A stretch of DNA of 64,000 nucleotides from Sweltsa coloradensis (lineage: Eukaryota; Arthropoda; Insecta; Plecoptera; Chloroperlidae), in NCBI GenBank assembly GCA_024449915.1, contig JAMZAV010000009.1, forward strand, positions 372,001 to 436,000, read 5' to 3'. A program made the position numbers and the translations under genes. Positions 1 through 13,078 of this stretch are shown here, piece after piece. Numbering within the stretch: the stretch's first letter is position 1; each line of letters begins with the position of its first letter. Below the pieces are notes generated by a model. The model did no database searches, had not been told where the DNA came from, and saw only the letters and a list, made by a program, of their open reading frames with translations.

Positions 1-445
1 TAGATATAACTGAATTAATTAGTGGAGGCCTTGGGCGGAGATATTCGATATTAGCAGGACCGTGCTAGATGGGATTCTTGAGCTGTAGGTAGGGTTGAGA
101 TATAGCTTACTCCACAGAGTGAGACAGAACTATAAGTAAGTTCCTACCACCGCAATACTCATTCTAAGTAATTTCGGAAATTATCTTTAAGGTCATTTAT
201 GAACTATGAACTAATTAATGTGTAATAAATGAGAATGAATAAATTTTTAAGTGGTCAGCCTTATTAATATCTCAAACATTAAAATAGTATAAACAAATTT
301 GAGATTTAGCTTGACCATTTACCGTTTATCTGAAACATTTAGATTGAGGTTCGGAAACTAATTTAAATTCTTATTGAAAGTGAGGTATGAACACACGTAT
401 AAATTAACTAGATTATCATATTCCCCGAAGAAAAATCGAAGTATA

Positions 446-529
446 AAATTGTAATTATTTGGACATAAACGGTTCTTCTTTTTACTACAGTAATATTTAT
501 TTTAAGAACAGTCCAAATAATTACAATTT
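446..529. repeat. 84 nt hairpin with perfect 19 bp stem
   Basis: Positions 446-464 and 511-529 are exact reverse complements (19 bp). Inside them GGTTCTT at 471-477 pairs with AAGAAC at 504-509, so the whole region folds into a long stem with an AT-rich loop. The size matches a pre-miRNA hairpin or a very small foldback transposon; neither is shown by sequence alone. No flanking direct repeat was seen. Confidence 0.5.
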
Positions 530-1588
530 AATAATCAATACCTGTTCTACTAGTTTCATATTTATAACCGAAGTATATTGTACATTCCTGTTGAAATGCC
601 GGAACAAGTGTCTAACTTGACGAACCGTATTTGTATCTCGCATGGGCCGCTATTCACCCTGTTATTCATCACCCTCAGGCAACACAAAGCGACATCGTGA
701 CTACACATGAACAGTGGCTCAATGTATCGGCCGGTTATTGGTCTATATCGATAAAGTATTTTCAACCAAGCCGATCAAAGGCAAACCCAAACCTCTCTCT
801 GCCATTGTTTTGACAGTTTAATCAAATGAGCCAGGGTGGGGTGAGGGGGACCGCGGGCAGTGGATTTTTACAAAAATCTCTTCTTTTGTGCGGCCATCGC
901 AGAGTTTGACCCCCCCCCCTTCAATCACTGATTCTATCCATCGGATTTTTTATCCCAGCTCTTTGGACGACGAGAATAATCGCTAGCGACAGATGATTCC
1001 TCGCAACAAACTGGATTATAAATACGGAAAAACGGACTTTGATGACGAGCTCGAGCGAACGAGGGACTGTCTAGACACAGAGAGTTTGTTTTATTTTTCA
1101 AGAGGCTCCTTTTATTTTAGAATTATTACACACATCAATACTTAACATGGTAATAAGCGGTTGGAAGAAGGACAGAAATAAAGCGAGAATTTTAACAATA
1201 CTAGAGGGTGCGTGTTAATGTGCATAAGTGTAAAAGTTAGAACAGCGCTATCTTAGAAGCTTTTCTAGAAAAAATAATTAATTATTTTTAAGCGCCTTGC
1301 AGCAATTCGAATGCACAGTGACTGTTAAAAAACTCAAAGGTATTGTTAAAATTCTAACGTCCACTTTAAGATAAATAAACACTCACATGTGTGCAATCGT
1401 CAAAAAGGCTCGATTATATCAGATAACGGTACAAATATACGTGCATTTTATAACGATAATAAATATATTTTACTATGAATTGACCTTAATCAAAACGTGG
1501 GTTATACTCTGTTCTGAACTGTACATATTGATTTTGTTGTTGGTTTTAAAAATTTTAGACATCTTTGATATATGGATCCCAAGGCAGC
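530..1588. other. AT-rich sequence with one GC-rich patch, no gene
   Basis: No supported gene. A GC-rich stretch at about 830-1080 holds a C run near 910-919 and several CpGs. Overlapping short open frames on both strands at 562-813 show no recognisable protein, and I treat them as chance. Confidence 0.5.
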
Positions 1589-1690
1589 TAAATACCTTGG
1601 CTTAACCGGGACTCAAACCCACAAGGGCCTGTACCTAACCTCATAAACGACCTCTGTCAGTTTCCAGTCTTGAACAACAAGCACCGACTC
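1588..1690 (-). repeat. Degenerate tRNA-type SINE remnant
   Basis: The minus strand carries a weak B-box-like stretch (reverse complement of GGGACTCAAACCC near 1608), followed by a 'gacagaggtc' body that resembles other tRNA-type SINE remnants here. There is no clear A box and no tail. It may be an old SINE-2 copy. Confidence 0.3.
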
Positions 1691-2153
1691 TAATATAATT
1701 GGACTAAGTAAAGGCCACACTCATTTGACTCCCTCATTAAAATTACCTTAACCCAAGGTATTTATAACCCTGTCTCACCTTCCCTAAATAACTGCGCTAA
1801 CTTAACTAAGCTACTTAACCCAAGGCACTAACTCTTAATAACCGAGTTGATAAAAATCTTGTGAAAATACTTTGACTACCCCTACGAGGTAAACCCGAAA
1901 CTAGGAGAATTATATGAAAGTTCCCATCAACATTCCGTAGTGAATATAACGGAGGACCTTGCTTTTAGCCAAAATAGCGTACTAAATTTCACAATAAACA
2001 AACTTAATGAACCATTATTAGTATACGTGTAATTATTATAATGATAAGGATAATTCATGTTTTGGATTAGTGGTGTAAGCTACGGCAGATTTTAGCAGGG
2101 GCAAATTTGATACCGTTCTCATTAGTAACTAATACGCCCATGTTAGTCGTGAA

Positions 2154-2165
2154 GGGGGGGGGGGG
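2154..2165. repeat. Poly-G run (12 G)
   Basis: Uninterrupted G homopolymer, a common assembly-length uncertainty. Confidence 0.9.
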
Positions 2166-2594
2166 CTAGAGTTATCACCGTCTCGAATCTCGGCTACGGC
2201 GAAGTTCAACTTGAGACGGTTAAAAATTATGTGCCTCAAAATCTAACATAATGGTATTAGCTTCAACGCAGCGTTCCGAAAGTAAGTGAAACTTTCCCGG
2301 GCATCGTATAGCGACGGAGTTGTGTGAAAGTAACGCCTGGTTCTCAATATCATGTAAAACAAAACCCTTGTACAAAGAAATATATCTCAGGTTGTGGACA
2401 CGGCGGAAACTCTCGGGGCATTTTTATAGTTTAAAAATCAATTTAATCATCAATCTGTTATGGAGCTTTTATTATTTGTTTCTCTGAATCTGTATTGACT
2501 AGTAAATTAAGATGATTGCAGTACATACATTGGTAGTGGTATATTGTTTGAAAAAACGTATTTAGTAAGTACATAAATCATATTTTTATTATGT

Positions 2595-2900
2595 TTAACG
2601 TGGAAGTGATTATCAAAGTTTTTGATGAAATTCGGGGTACCCGGCACCTCCACCAAATGCATAAATTTAATTTTATTGTATTTTATACACGCCCAATTTC
2701 GATCCAAAGTAAGTTGTATATCAGTATTTACGTATTGTGTGAAACTGGGCTTAGGTATAATATATTAACCTTTTTTTGTCATAACATGGAAGTGATTACA
2801 AGAGTTTTTGATGAAATTTGCCGTACCCGGCACCTCCACCAAAAGTCTGAATTTAATTAAATTATATATTTCGACTTTTTTTATGCCCAATTTCAATCCA
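2595..2900 (+). repeat. Tandem duplication (186 bp step) carrying the CCCGGCACCTCC box
   Basis: A segment of about 115 bp beginning at TGGAAGTGATTA (2601) recurs at 2787. Both copies run through 'gtttttgatgaaatt', then the box CCCGGCACCTCCACCAAA (2639 and 2826), then 'tttaatt' and 'gcccaattt'. The box also occurs near 16753, 25491, 27310, 42429 (minus) and 47227. The open frame through both copies (2591-2860) encodes only the repeat and is not a supported gene. Confidence 0.75.
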
Positions 2901-3119
2901 TAGTTTGTCGTAATAATCTAGTTCTTCCAAAATGTATTGTTTGCTATTTTAGTCAAAGCAAGATGAATTTAAACAAATTGTTACATCACCCTCAAGAATT
3001 CGTTAATGTTTATGTGCTTGGTCAAAATTCGTGTAAATATGTACAATTTGAAAAGAGTCCTAATTCAAAAATGTATTTCTTGGTCATTGTCTAATTAAGT
3101 TTCCAACAGTAGAATTGTA

Positions 3120-3521
3120 AAATGGAAGAGGATAAGGGAAAACTAACAAAAAGCTGGTTTCGTGCGGACTGTAGCATCGTAATCTAGTGTTTTAATTCCA
3201 CACAAAGTGAACTAGAGTCCAAGATAAGTCGGTTCTTCGCGTTGTCCGCGGTAATATTTGTTCGCGGGCTAGTAAGTCAAGTGTAGTTCGTCCTCTGCCC
3301 GGCAAGACAGAGATAACGATTGACGTACAGGATCGGTAGCTGGAGATCTTGTCTTAGATCGCGCCACGCGACCGAAGCACGAACTACAGGGTGTACACGT
3401 GGCGCCCCCCGCGGCCCGGGGTGTAATCTCTCATTTACCTGGTGTAACGTGTACGTCAGGGAGCGATGGGGGGGACGATCGTGTCTGGTGGGGGGGAGGG
3501 ATGTTTCACGTCCCAATGCAG
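3120..3521 (+). promoter_or_regulatory. GC/CpG-rich block ending at a splice-donor-like site
   Basis: This is a sharp GC island in AT-rich surroundings, with many CpGs (for example GTGGCGCCCC and CGCGGCCCGG at 3399-3420) and G runs at 3465-3500. It ends at ATGCAG|GTGAAT (junction 3521/3522), a plausible 5' splice site. Open frames on both strands encode Arg/Pro-rich sequence typical of GC composition. A first exon with promoter is possible, but no TATA box or conserved coding sequence supports it. Confidence 0.25.
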
Positions 3522-3549
3522 GTGAATACAACGATTTAAAAAATTGTTA

Positions 3550-6390
3550 AGAAAATAAAGTTTTCTAAAATGTTTTGCTGCCCGGAATATAAACAATATA
3601 TAATGACTTAATCTAGACATTTCGATTATATATTATCTTTTGGCGTTTAAGCCCAAACTGTGTAGAGGTATATCCTCTAAAAAATGATTTAATAAATTTA
3701 AAAACTGGTATTGGTTAGATTTTTGGACGTTTTTGAACTGTTTTTCTGAGGATAACCCAAACAGTTTGGACTGAAACGTCAAGAGTAAATACATCATCTA
3801 AAATGTCCATATCAAATTTTTTTAATGACAAAAATTAGTCGTGTGGTTTCCTTTTCAGGGTACACACCAGGGCACTCACACTTAGGTGACTTTAAAGGTT
3901 ATTAGGGTGTTTGGATTATTTGTAAGATATTTTCAAATGGTATAAATGAATATAGGCCTATTCAACATTTGTTTTTGATTAAAGTAGAATTAAAAAATAA
4001 TTACTACTGTCCGGTTTGCTAGCTGAAGAGATTGAACCGACGTCCTTAGCGAGTCACGTGGTGGCGATGAGCTACCTCTATCGATAGAAGATCACAGAGA
4101 GAATGAAGAGAAGTTGAAGCAAAATAATTACTTATACGTGTTGTCTGGAAAAAAACATAGTTTATACAACTCTAAATGAGTGAGTTACGCAAATGGGTAG
4201 TTTAGATTAGTTTAGAACGAGCTTTCATTTAATTGAAACGTATGTGTTATATTGTTAGGGAAATACACGAATTATTTATTCTTGCCATGAATAATAGTTG
4301 GCAACTCTGCCGCTTAGGCGCGCGGTTTGAATGGGTGTTCTTTGTTTGATAAGCCGTGTTACCTAGGTGCTGCCTAGGGGTCACACTACGTCTAGTTCGG
4401 TATATCTAGCCTGGACTTTGCCATTGTTGCAAACTCTAAAACACGCAGCTTGTAATAACTTGGAACCTTAGCCTGAGCATTAAGACCTGCATGAATTAAT
4501 AATGTAGTCGTTTTAAAGCCGAAATGTAAAGTTATGCTTCTTCACATTCGTGTTCTAATATGGCCTGAGGTCTTGTTTATCCATGTATTTATTTTTGAAT
4601 AGTACCAGCAAGAAACGTTGGATTCTATTTCGTATAGTGTGATGCCGATTTCGAGCCATCCACTTTAGTATTGACTCTATTCAAGTCGTCTACACTTGAG
4701 AATATAAATTATGAAACCTTGATATATATCTTTCCTTGTGAGTTGGGGCGGAATTCCTTGGGGGGGGGGGGGTTCCGACGCCCACAACAAATACAACGAC
4801 AACCAATACAATCACATACACGAACGCAGGTTATATAATGGCGAGGCCCATGTTGTGATACCTTTTATATTTGATTTGCCGTTCTTATATTACTGTGACC
4901 TTCATTAAAAGCACTTTAAATTGTTTATACATTTTACATACACGTGTTTTTGTAGGTAGGAATTATGTTTTGATGAACTTAATAAACCGACAAGACTATA
5001 TAAAATATGAGCGAGTCAATTAAGGCGAGATTAAGTATAACTCTCGAATATTTATTTGTTTTGGCTTTCATTAGCTAATAGATCAAACTGTATATCTTTG
5101 TTTGTAAAAACTTATTGATTAAATCAGGTTCGAACCAAAATCAAGTCACTCGAAACTAAATCCTGTGTGTAGGTTGTCTGATTCCTTTTTGGTTAACCAC
5201 TTTTTTAAATGTTAAACGAAAATTGTGGAAGTTAATTATTTTCAGCAATTTTTAAACGTGCATGTTCTATTATTCAATGAATTTAATTTTCATTCTTCGA
5301 CGGTAAAATTTTGATTTATATTCATAAAAAGTGTAATTTAAAGTTTATAAACGCAATTAACACTTATTTAATGAAAATATGTTCTTGTTAATAAAAAATA
5401 AACGGTCTTGTAAAACTGATTTTTACTTGTATTCCGAGTAACATCTACTTAAAAACAATCAACATGTTGATTACACGACCTGCCACATGTTCAATTAACC
5501 TCCTTACTTTTTTTGTTGCACTTATAAACACACAAGTTGTAAACCGTTACAACTAAGGATACAAAGACTAATACAAAGAAAACATAATTCGTTGGGATTT
5601 GGATTATGAAGAAAGAAACCAGCTAAGTCGAAGAAAGCCACCGTGTCAACCAAGCAAGGTCTTTTATGTTTTCTCTTACCGACAAAAGGAAAAGTAGTCG
5701 GTTATTCAATTTGTTCGACTATTACGCAAGTGAGGTTAATGGCTGTGATTTAGTGCTCTCCCCCAGGGAGTTCCGTTCTCCTCAAGATTGATGGGCCCCA
5801 CGTTTCCATGACAGTTAGGTTGATACCTTGCTATATCATATCGATCTTAACCTGACTAGCTTCTTGACTTCAGACATTTTAAACCGGTGCTTAATATAAT
5901 GGAGAGGTATCACAAAGCAGTGGCGATGAATACGCTACTGTTTTCAGTTGGTCTTATTTAAAATGGTTCGCTGTATTTAAAACTTTCTGAATTAAAAAAA
6001 AGAAGAAACATCGAAAACGCATTTGACTTCATTCTGTGAAGGCACAAGGCACTCGTAATGTCTTTTTTTAAGAGTTAAGGGTAAACAGCAAATAGCCAAT
6101 TTAGAATGAACCGTGTTATAACATAAAGATAAATAATACATAAACACACGATAAAAAAACATTACAGTGAGTTCGTAGTGACATTGATGTATTTTATACA
6201 ATTTCCGGAGAAAATGCCAAGATGAAGCTTGATGGAAAATAAGTTGTTGAAGGTAGATGGAAGAAAGAACTTATATCACGATTGATATTACTGGTTCCCA
6301 AAATTAATTCGACGATTTGTAAGTGGCAATGAATACAAGAAATACACGTTTATTGTCTAACCACAGGAACACGTTTCACGTTTCTCGTAG
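3550..6390. other. AT-rich unique-looking sequence, no gene
   Basis: I saw no coding frame, RNA gene or repeat family apart from a 13 G homopolymer at 4760-4772. Short frames such as 5992-6201 are AT-rich and unrecognisable. Confidence 0.5.
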
Positions 6391-6500
6391 ATTGCGTCGG
6401 GGCATACAGGGTTGGCTTAGTCGCTTTGATTTTCTGTCCCCCACTGAAAATCAGTTATATAACTGAGTGGGTAGACACTAAATACAATTTATTTATTTAA
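6391..6500 (+). repeat. Family C (tRNA-Gly SINE) 3' fragment
   Basis: Sense orientation. It starts at ATTGCGTCGGGGC, runs through GGTTGGCTTAGTCG and CCCCCACTGAAAATCAG to AACTGAGTGGGTAGACACTAA, and ends in a (TTTA)n-like tail. It is the 3' part of the element that is nearly complete at 46121-46588. The tRNA head is missing, as expected of a 5'-truncated retroposon. Confidence 0.75.
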
Positions 6501-6660
6501 ATACAAATTCTTTATTTTATTTTATTTGTGGCCACATTACAACAGGACAAATGTCTCACAAGTGCAATTTACCAAACCATACCAATACAAACATAACGCA
6601 ACAATACAATGTAAAATAAGTTACATATAAATGACTATAAAAATGATAAATCACTCCAAA
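6500..6660 (-). repeat. Family D retroposon tail
   Basis: On the minus strand this reads ...CCTGTTGTAATGTGGCCAC followed by an (AAATA)n-type tail. A diverged relative with CTGTTGTAATATGAG plus an AAATAAAAT tail lies at 32395-32600. The microsatellite end suggests a non-LTR retroposon 3' end; no coding part is present. It abuts the family C tail. Confidence 0.45.
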
Positions 6661-9600
6661 TTATTAAAAATATTATACATTTAATATTAAATTAAATAAC
6701 CACACAATTTGTATGTGTCTTATGCCTATATATTTAATCATTTATTTTGTGGATTACCATTGCCCAGGAGATACGGCAGAAATTATGTGGTTAGTAAAAT
6801 ATAAGATATACAAGAGACAATCTAAATAAAATATGTCTGCGCAATATATATGTTAGAAAATCTACGCATCAAATATGCACAACAACATATTGCTAATTAT
6901 GTTTGGATGATTGCGCCCGTCGAGTGCAATTCAGCGCAAACAGCAGCTTCTCCGTGTTTAATATGTGTGCAGAGCACCAGGCCGTGGAAAACAATATGGG
7001 TTTTGTCTCGAACATATTCCATCTGATCTCCTGTGTGGAGGGCAAGGAAACGTAAGCTTTCCTTCTCCTGAGTGCGTCGCTAGATGTTTGCCCGTGATGG
7101 CTCGGGGGGTCGGACAAGACAAATAAATATTAAGTTAGCGACGGGAAAGAAGTTCGTTCAGCGAATGAGGAAATGAGTTCAGTGTATGACGTTGTCGGTG
7201 GGATGTCAGTGATGACATCATGTGTGTCTTGTCTTGTCACATCTTCATCCCACTCGCATCTTACTACCGACATAACTTTACCAATAACCGTATATAAACA
7301 TGATTTCTAAAGCGAACTATGCGATAAATTTACTAATTTTTTACTAATTTAGGAAGATTGAAAATTAGTCAGTTTGAATGTTTGGATTATTAATGCATAA
7401 GCATTTATACATTATTACTTTTTGTTGATACCCATACGCAATACAGAAATAATTTTTCTTCTGTTGAAGCACTTTTACATACTGGCAGATCAACTAATTA
7501 ATTAATACTTTCTTCCCATTTAACCGATCTCTATAAATTAAAACAAACGCGTGAAGCTTTACCATAATTTATCTTTCTGAAATATCCGTATCCCTTGTTT
7601 ACTACTTCTGAACGATTACCATCGTTTGAATATGTTAAAAGAGAATGTAAATTTTTAAAAGGCAAACGGTGATTAATATTCTGAATATTAAAAAAAAAAT
7701 TAGAAAGAGTTTGTACAAGATTTTCAACTCAAAAGACTTCTGTAGTTTTATTTTAAATACTTATTAACAATAATCTACATATTTAATCTTGTAACAAAGG
7801 GTTTCAGCCGTTACGCCGGGCGAGAAGTCGATGGGAAAGTATAATGGGAAGGGGCTTGTCCTACTTGGAGGCGTGGAAACTTGGTCGGCGAGATTGTGGA
7901 CAGACGCTTCCCTGCCTCGCAACAATCTCCGCCACTGTGCCCCCTAGGAGGCCTGATTCCCTGGTCACACTGATAAACCATTTATCAAAAGATTGCCACA
8001 GTTTTCCTTTACCAAGTTTCACTCGTATATTCATGAACAGCCTTAATCTAATCTTGTTATAAATAGTCTATCTCTAAAGGGATAGTTCGGGTGGAAGATG
8101 TTCACTAGGGTTGGAAACACACTTCTTACACTCTCTGCCCTGCCTGGCAATACTGTTGTATTTTGTCTCCAATTCAAAGTTTAAATGCTAAGTTGGTTTA
8201 GTTCGTACATTCAACACTTGAGGGAAAGTTCAAGAATTGAATTTGTTTCATAGTCGGAATAATGTTTAAGAATTTGTCGTAGCGGTGAGCTAACAATAAA
8301 TCGTATGTCTTGTAAAATATAGTACACATGTGATATATAATAATACGCTATGGCATGGCATAATAAAACAATATAATATATGTCTGAGATTTAAAAGTAT
8401 AAAGCTGACTCACAGTCCACCCTATAATATCTTCCACTCCTTGCTCGTCCAACCTTTATAACGTGGAGGTCGGATTTCGTTTCTCAGTGGGGGTTTTATG
8501 TGTGACTTTTACGTTTGTAAGCTATTTTATAATAATTTCTAATATAGCAAAGACAACGCAATAGAATTTCTTGAACAATTAATTGAATTATTCATGGTGA
8601 GAATCGATTTTGGCACAAAATCACATTTTTACATTTTATAGCACTGTTTATTTATTTTTATATAATGATAATTATAAATTATAATCATAATAATTGTCAT
8701 AAATGAACGTTTTAAATCAATCCTCTATGGTGAATTAGGTCAACATATGCACAAACAAATTTGTCGTTAAAATAATAACACGCAGAACGTTATACATAGG
8801 CGATACCAAATTCAAGTTCAATAACTTATTTTTTGTACCAGTACGCAAGAGTGCAATACCAGGAAAGTTTTATTTTGGCTTAAACTTGAACACATTATAG
8901 AGAGGAATCAACAACATTTAGAACAACTATTTAGAACGAACATTGTGTCCAATAGTAATGCGAATAATGTTTATATTAAAATGACATGTACCCGAATTAA
9001 CACGCGCGAGACCACAGCTAGTTTTGTCACCATGTTATCGTGTAGAAAGATAATTGTGCATTGAATATTAATAGGAACACACTGTATGAATTAATGTTAC
9101 AATATGGCGTAAATTCATATTCACAGGTATTAGATTCAGTATAAACAACCGAAACACGAATTAATTTACTCGTGATGTCATGATGATGAATATAAACACA
9201 TTCAATCAGTCTCATAATTTACTTTTTCACTTTAGTCTATCGGTTCAGTTGCAAAACCTTGATAGTGAATTCCATAAATTACTAGAAAGAAAGATACTAA
9301 TGCTTTTTCTTGGGTAACTTTAGTGTTGAGTCATTCTATCCCTCCTTCCGGATGCGCACATAGAGTGCGTTTCGTAAAGTGTTTCTTTTTATCTGCACTT
9401 TATCCAACAACTCCCCTAAATTCAATTCTGACTTCGCTGCTTTGAGCGTCAATATTAATACAATCACTGGGTGATTAATGATGAGTAATGCCGGGAGGAT
9501 TTGCTCGCCAAAGTATGAACGTTAAATGAATATAAAATAAGATTGAACGTATGACATGAAGAGTGAGACAAAAACGAGTGCGGCTTAGCTGAGTTAGGGG

Positions 9601-11493
9601 CCGCAATGGGGAACACACCTTGTAGGAAGAGACCTTAAAGAAGAATAGTTTGCCGAGATTGTGTCGAGGACCACGCCCCGTCTTGTTTTAGGCTGGTCTA
9701 TTAATCATCGTTGCCACTTGCTTCCTGGATGTGCTCTAAATAGCACCTTGTGTGTTCGGGTTGGCCCTCCTGGGGCCCAGGTGCTACATGTGTAGGGCAA
9801 GAAAGTCATTAACTACGTGTTTGCAGATACAAAGATAATCAACTAAACGTAGAAACCAAAGATAGAAATCTCGTCACGCCTTTCTTGAGTATTCATGGAT
9901 ATTTGATTTTTCACACTTTTAACAGACAAGAGTCTACAAACAGAGATGAAAGGAAAGGTAAATAATTATTGTGGGCAGAGGTATGCTGAGTAATTGTCTT
10001 CTTTTCACCTGTAAACGTTGAGTTGAAATGTTTCACAAACTTCAGGCCTAACCGTGGACTGAGCGCACAAATTTTGGATCAACAAATATTCCATGATTGA
10101 AAAAATAATGTTTATAACAGCGTGGATGCAACTCATTGAAGGGTACTGCACATTGAAAAACATACTGACATAAATCTTCGAATAACAAAAGTCTACGATT
10201 TACAGTTTGCACCTTGGGCAAACAATCGTTTGGCAATCAGCCTTGTTCTCGATGAAAGACGTTTAAAACAACACCGGTCAAATAACTCACACCTTTCTTC
10301 CTCTCTTCACTCAATGTTAGCAACCATGTGTAAAGCGAGTCGAGTTTACATTGAAGATAAATAAAGATTTAAGTTTATGAATGAAAATATTATGGTTCGT
10401 ACGATCGACAAAATGTTTGTGCAAAAACGACGTGTTATTTGTTTGCTGAAGTCCGCGCTTGTGGTGATAAATTGTTTCTGAGATGGTTTATGGATTGTTG
10501 TTATCAATCTCGGCCGTAAGTTAGAGTGTGAGAACGCTGTTCAATAGGGCTTGGCGTCTCGATGAGCCGCAACGATGAGTAGGTGAGTCATGAATACGAA
10601 TAATGGAGAATAATACTGGAGAGGCGATGGAGGAGTGAAGGGGGTGGAGGGGAAGTTAGGGGGGGCGGAAGTTGAGATCACCACCAAGAAACACACATCA
10701 TGCAAGTCAAGTAACATGGCAAACAATGTTTAAGTCAATACAGTTTTGCTCTGTAGAAAAAAAGTCGAATACAGCCATACTTACGAAAAATTACTATAAA
10801 TCTTTCTCAATCTAAACAACTAATTGTTTTTTCTGGATAGTGTTAAATCTTAACAACGGCCGATTTGCGCATTTTGGTAAAATCAACAACGACTGTGTAT
10901 TATCTGAGATTAAATAAACAGTTATAATCTATCCTTACATTAGTAGCCAGGAATGAAATTTGTTAAACGCATTGATTGATAGACTTAATTTGAGACTCTG
11001 AGAATTTGACAATGATTATAACTAGGGTGAAAAAAACTATAACATTTTTAATGTATTTCCACGGAATATTTGAGCCTATGTCGTAGCGAATACAGTTCCG
11101 ACAACGAATAAAAAACTTTTTTATTGGGGTTTTCGATAATAAGTAAAACAACCAATGAAGATAAAACTAGAAACATATACGCATTTCATGTGATTCGAGA
11201 TATTGACCACTCCGTTGAGTGTAGCTGTATTTATAACGAAAATAAGTGGAAATGAAAGCCCAGACAACACTTTGGCAATTACTCGTTATTTATGGTGCAA
11301 AAGACATTTCCTTTTGGTTTCCCGTTCTTTCCTTCTGGTCACATATTTACTTTTTTCTCCTCTACGTTTAGAATTCTTGCCGTCGAGGCGACATCCACTT
11401 TCTCCTCTGACTTTAGATGGAGCCGTTTCTACAAATAGTCACTCGATCAAGATGGATACTGAAGATGTTCTTTGAGATATTCCGCACACGCTT
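6661..11493. other. Long AT-rich stretch, no supported gene
   Basis: No recognisable gene. Local notes: short GC-rich patches at 7000-7120, 7800-7960 and 9600-9800; an inverted pair GTGGGATG/CATCCCAC at 7198-7253; a G-rich run at 10628-10668 with G-quadruplex potential. The open frames (for example 7844-8062 and 10541-10726) match no family I know. Confidence 0.45.
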
Positions 11494-12227
11494 GTTGTTA
11501 GTCATTCGCATTGGAAAATACTGGCACATCAAACGAAAGCCCGGCCATTGAGTTAGTATTTCTAGCGTAGAGGGGCAACGCAGCGGGTTTATACGGCGAG
11601 GCAGTGCGGGGACGCGCCACCAGGTGTCGCTAGTGGCAGCGCGTCTAGTGGGGAGTTAATGAACTAGATTGATGGAATAGTTGTTAGTCATTCGCATTGG
11701 AAAATACTGGCACATCAAACGAAAGCCCGGCCATTGAGTTAGTATTCCTAGCGTAGAGGGGCAACGCAGCGGGTTTATACGGCGAGGCAAAGTGCGGGGA
11801 CGCGCCGACAGGTGTCGCTAGTGGTCAGCGCGTCTAGTGGTGAGATTATGAACTAGATTGATAGAATAGTCGTAAGTTAATCACATTGGAAAATACTGGC
11901 ACATCAAACGAAAGCCCGGCCATTGAGTTAGTATTCCTAGCGTAGAGGGGCAACGCACCGGGTTTATACGGCGAGGCAAAGTGCGGGGACGCGCCGACAG
12001 GTGTCGCTAGTGGTCAGCGCGTCTAGTGGGGAGTTAATGAACTAGATTGATGGAATAGTTGTAAGTCAATCGCATTGGAAAATACTGGCACATCAAACGA
12101 AAGCCCGGCCATTGAGTTAGTATTCCTAGCGTAGCGAGGCAACGCAGCGGGTTTATACGGCGAGGGAAAGTGCGGGGACGTGCCGCCAGGTGTTGCTAGT
12201 GACAGCCTGTGTAGTGGGGAGATTACA
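11494..12227. repeat. Tandem array, four copies of a 186-189 bp unit
   Basis: The landmark CATTGGAAAATACTGG recurs with TTGG at 11511, 11697, 11886 and 12075, giving steps of 186, 189 and 189 bp. The units are highly similar (about 90% or better by eye) and GC-rich, with blocks such as CGAAAGCCCGGCCATTGAG and CAGGTGTCGCTAGTGG. The last unit stops before the 'gaactagattgat' linker. No frame stays open across units, so this is a short satellite-like array. Confidence 0.92.
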
Positions 12228-12589
12228 AAGTACTTCTATAAAATATTGAATCAAATAGGCACTTTTGAATGTACGCCCCAAATGTTATATGTGTTTGCAT
12301 GTTTGGTTAAACGCTCAAACTATAATTTCTTAAGTGGGTGATACATTTTATTTCAAGTTGATCTTGTTTTCATGTATATGCATGATATGTATATTTAATA
12401 TTAATTTATAATGGAGTATACATTTTGTCTTCTACGGAAACGAAGTAAGCGGCTTAATGGAACAAAAAATTTTCGCGTGTGTTCGTTACCACTCTTATGA
12501 ACCGATTTACACGTTACGAAAATAAAATATTAAACCAAGAATATTTTTAATTCATCATAGAGTAGTCTTTGTCCAACTACAGGTATTTA

Positions 12590-12860
12590 TTCCATCACCA
12601 CCACGCTTCTACCTCTCCGTCTTGAAATATGACATCGGCTTCTCTCTCCGGCTGGCTGTGCCGTGATGGCGTGCTAGAGCGTTACACGCCCCTCTGACTC
12701 TGTTGACCCACCGACACCCCCGCCCTACTGCTGACACTGACACTTGATCGCTGCGAAGCTCGACAAACAGGCCACTTCCAGCTTACTGCACAATATACAC
12801 ACGGGCCTCCCTCGGCTGGGGTATAACGATCCGCACGGATCATTGCTTGAATACCTCTTA
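12590..12860. promoter_or_regulatory. GC/CpG-rich block, possible promoter
   Basis: This GC-rich, CpG-containing stretch lies in AT-rich DNA, with C-rich runs at 12600-12725. Open frames occur on both strands (12682-12903 minus, 12744-12980 plus), but neither resembles a known protein. A promoter or untranslated first exon is possible; no TATA box or splice site stands out. Confidence 0.2.
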
Positions 12861-13017
12861 CGACTGATAGACATTCAATTGGAACTGGATTTAACACCAA
12901 CAATTCAACGTTGTTTTAATAACCTAACACGATATTTTTATTTTTCGATTTGGTTAATCGGGAAATACTCTCGTTGGTGAATTTGTTAATATTTAATAAA
13001 ATTCAGAAATTAAAAAG

Positions 13018-13078
13018 TGCATCCCGATCGGGATTCGAACTCGGGTATTTCGGGATCGAACACCGGTCTGGATGTATT
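13018..13078 (-). repeat. tRNA-like remnant
   Basis: The minus strand holds GAGTTCGAATCCCGATCGGG, which has a good pol III B box, but I could not form a full cloverleaf around it. It is probably the head of an old SINE rather than a working tRNA gene. Confidence 0.35.

Noticed and set aside
9701..9769. Possible terminal exon on the minus strand (acceptor CCCCAG|GAGGG, 22 codons, TAA)
   Set aside because: Too short to judge, no partner exon found, and the GC-rich surroundings may be an unknown repeat.
13018..13078. Functional tRNA gene
   Set aside because: Good B box, but no acceptor, D or anticodon arm can be completed. The same holds for the B boxes at 15464 and 52979.
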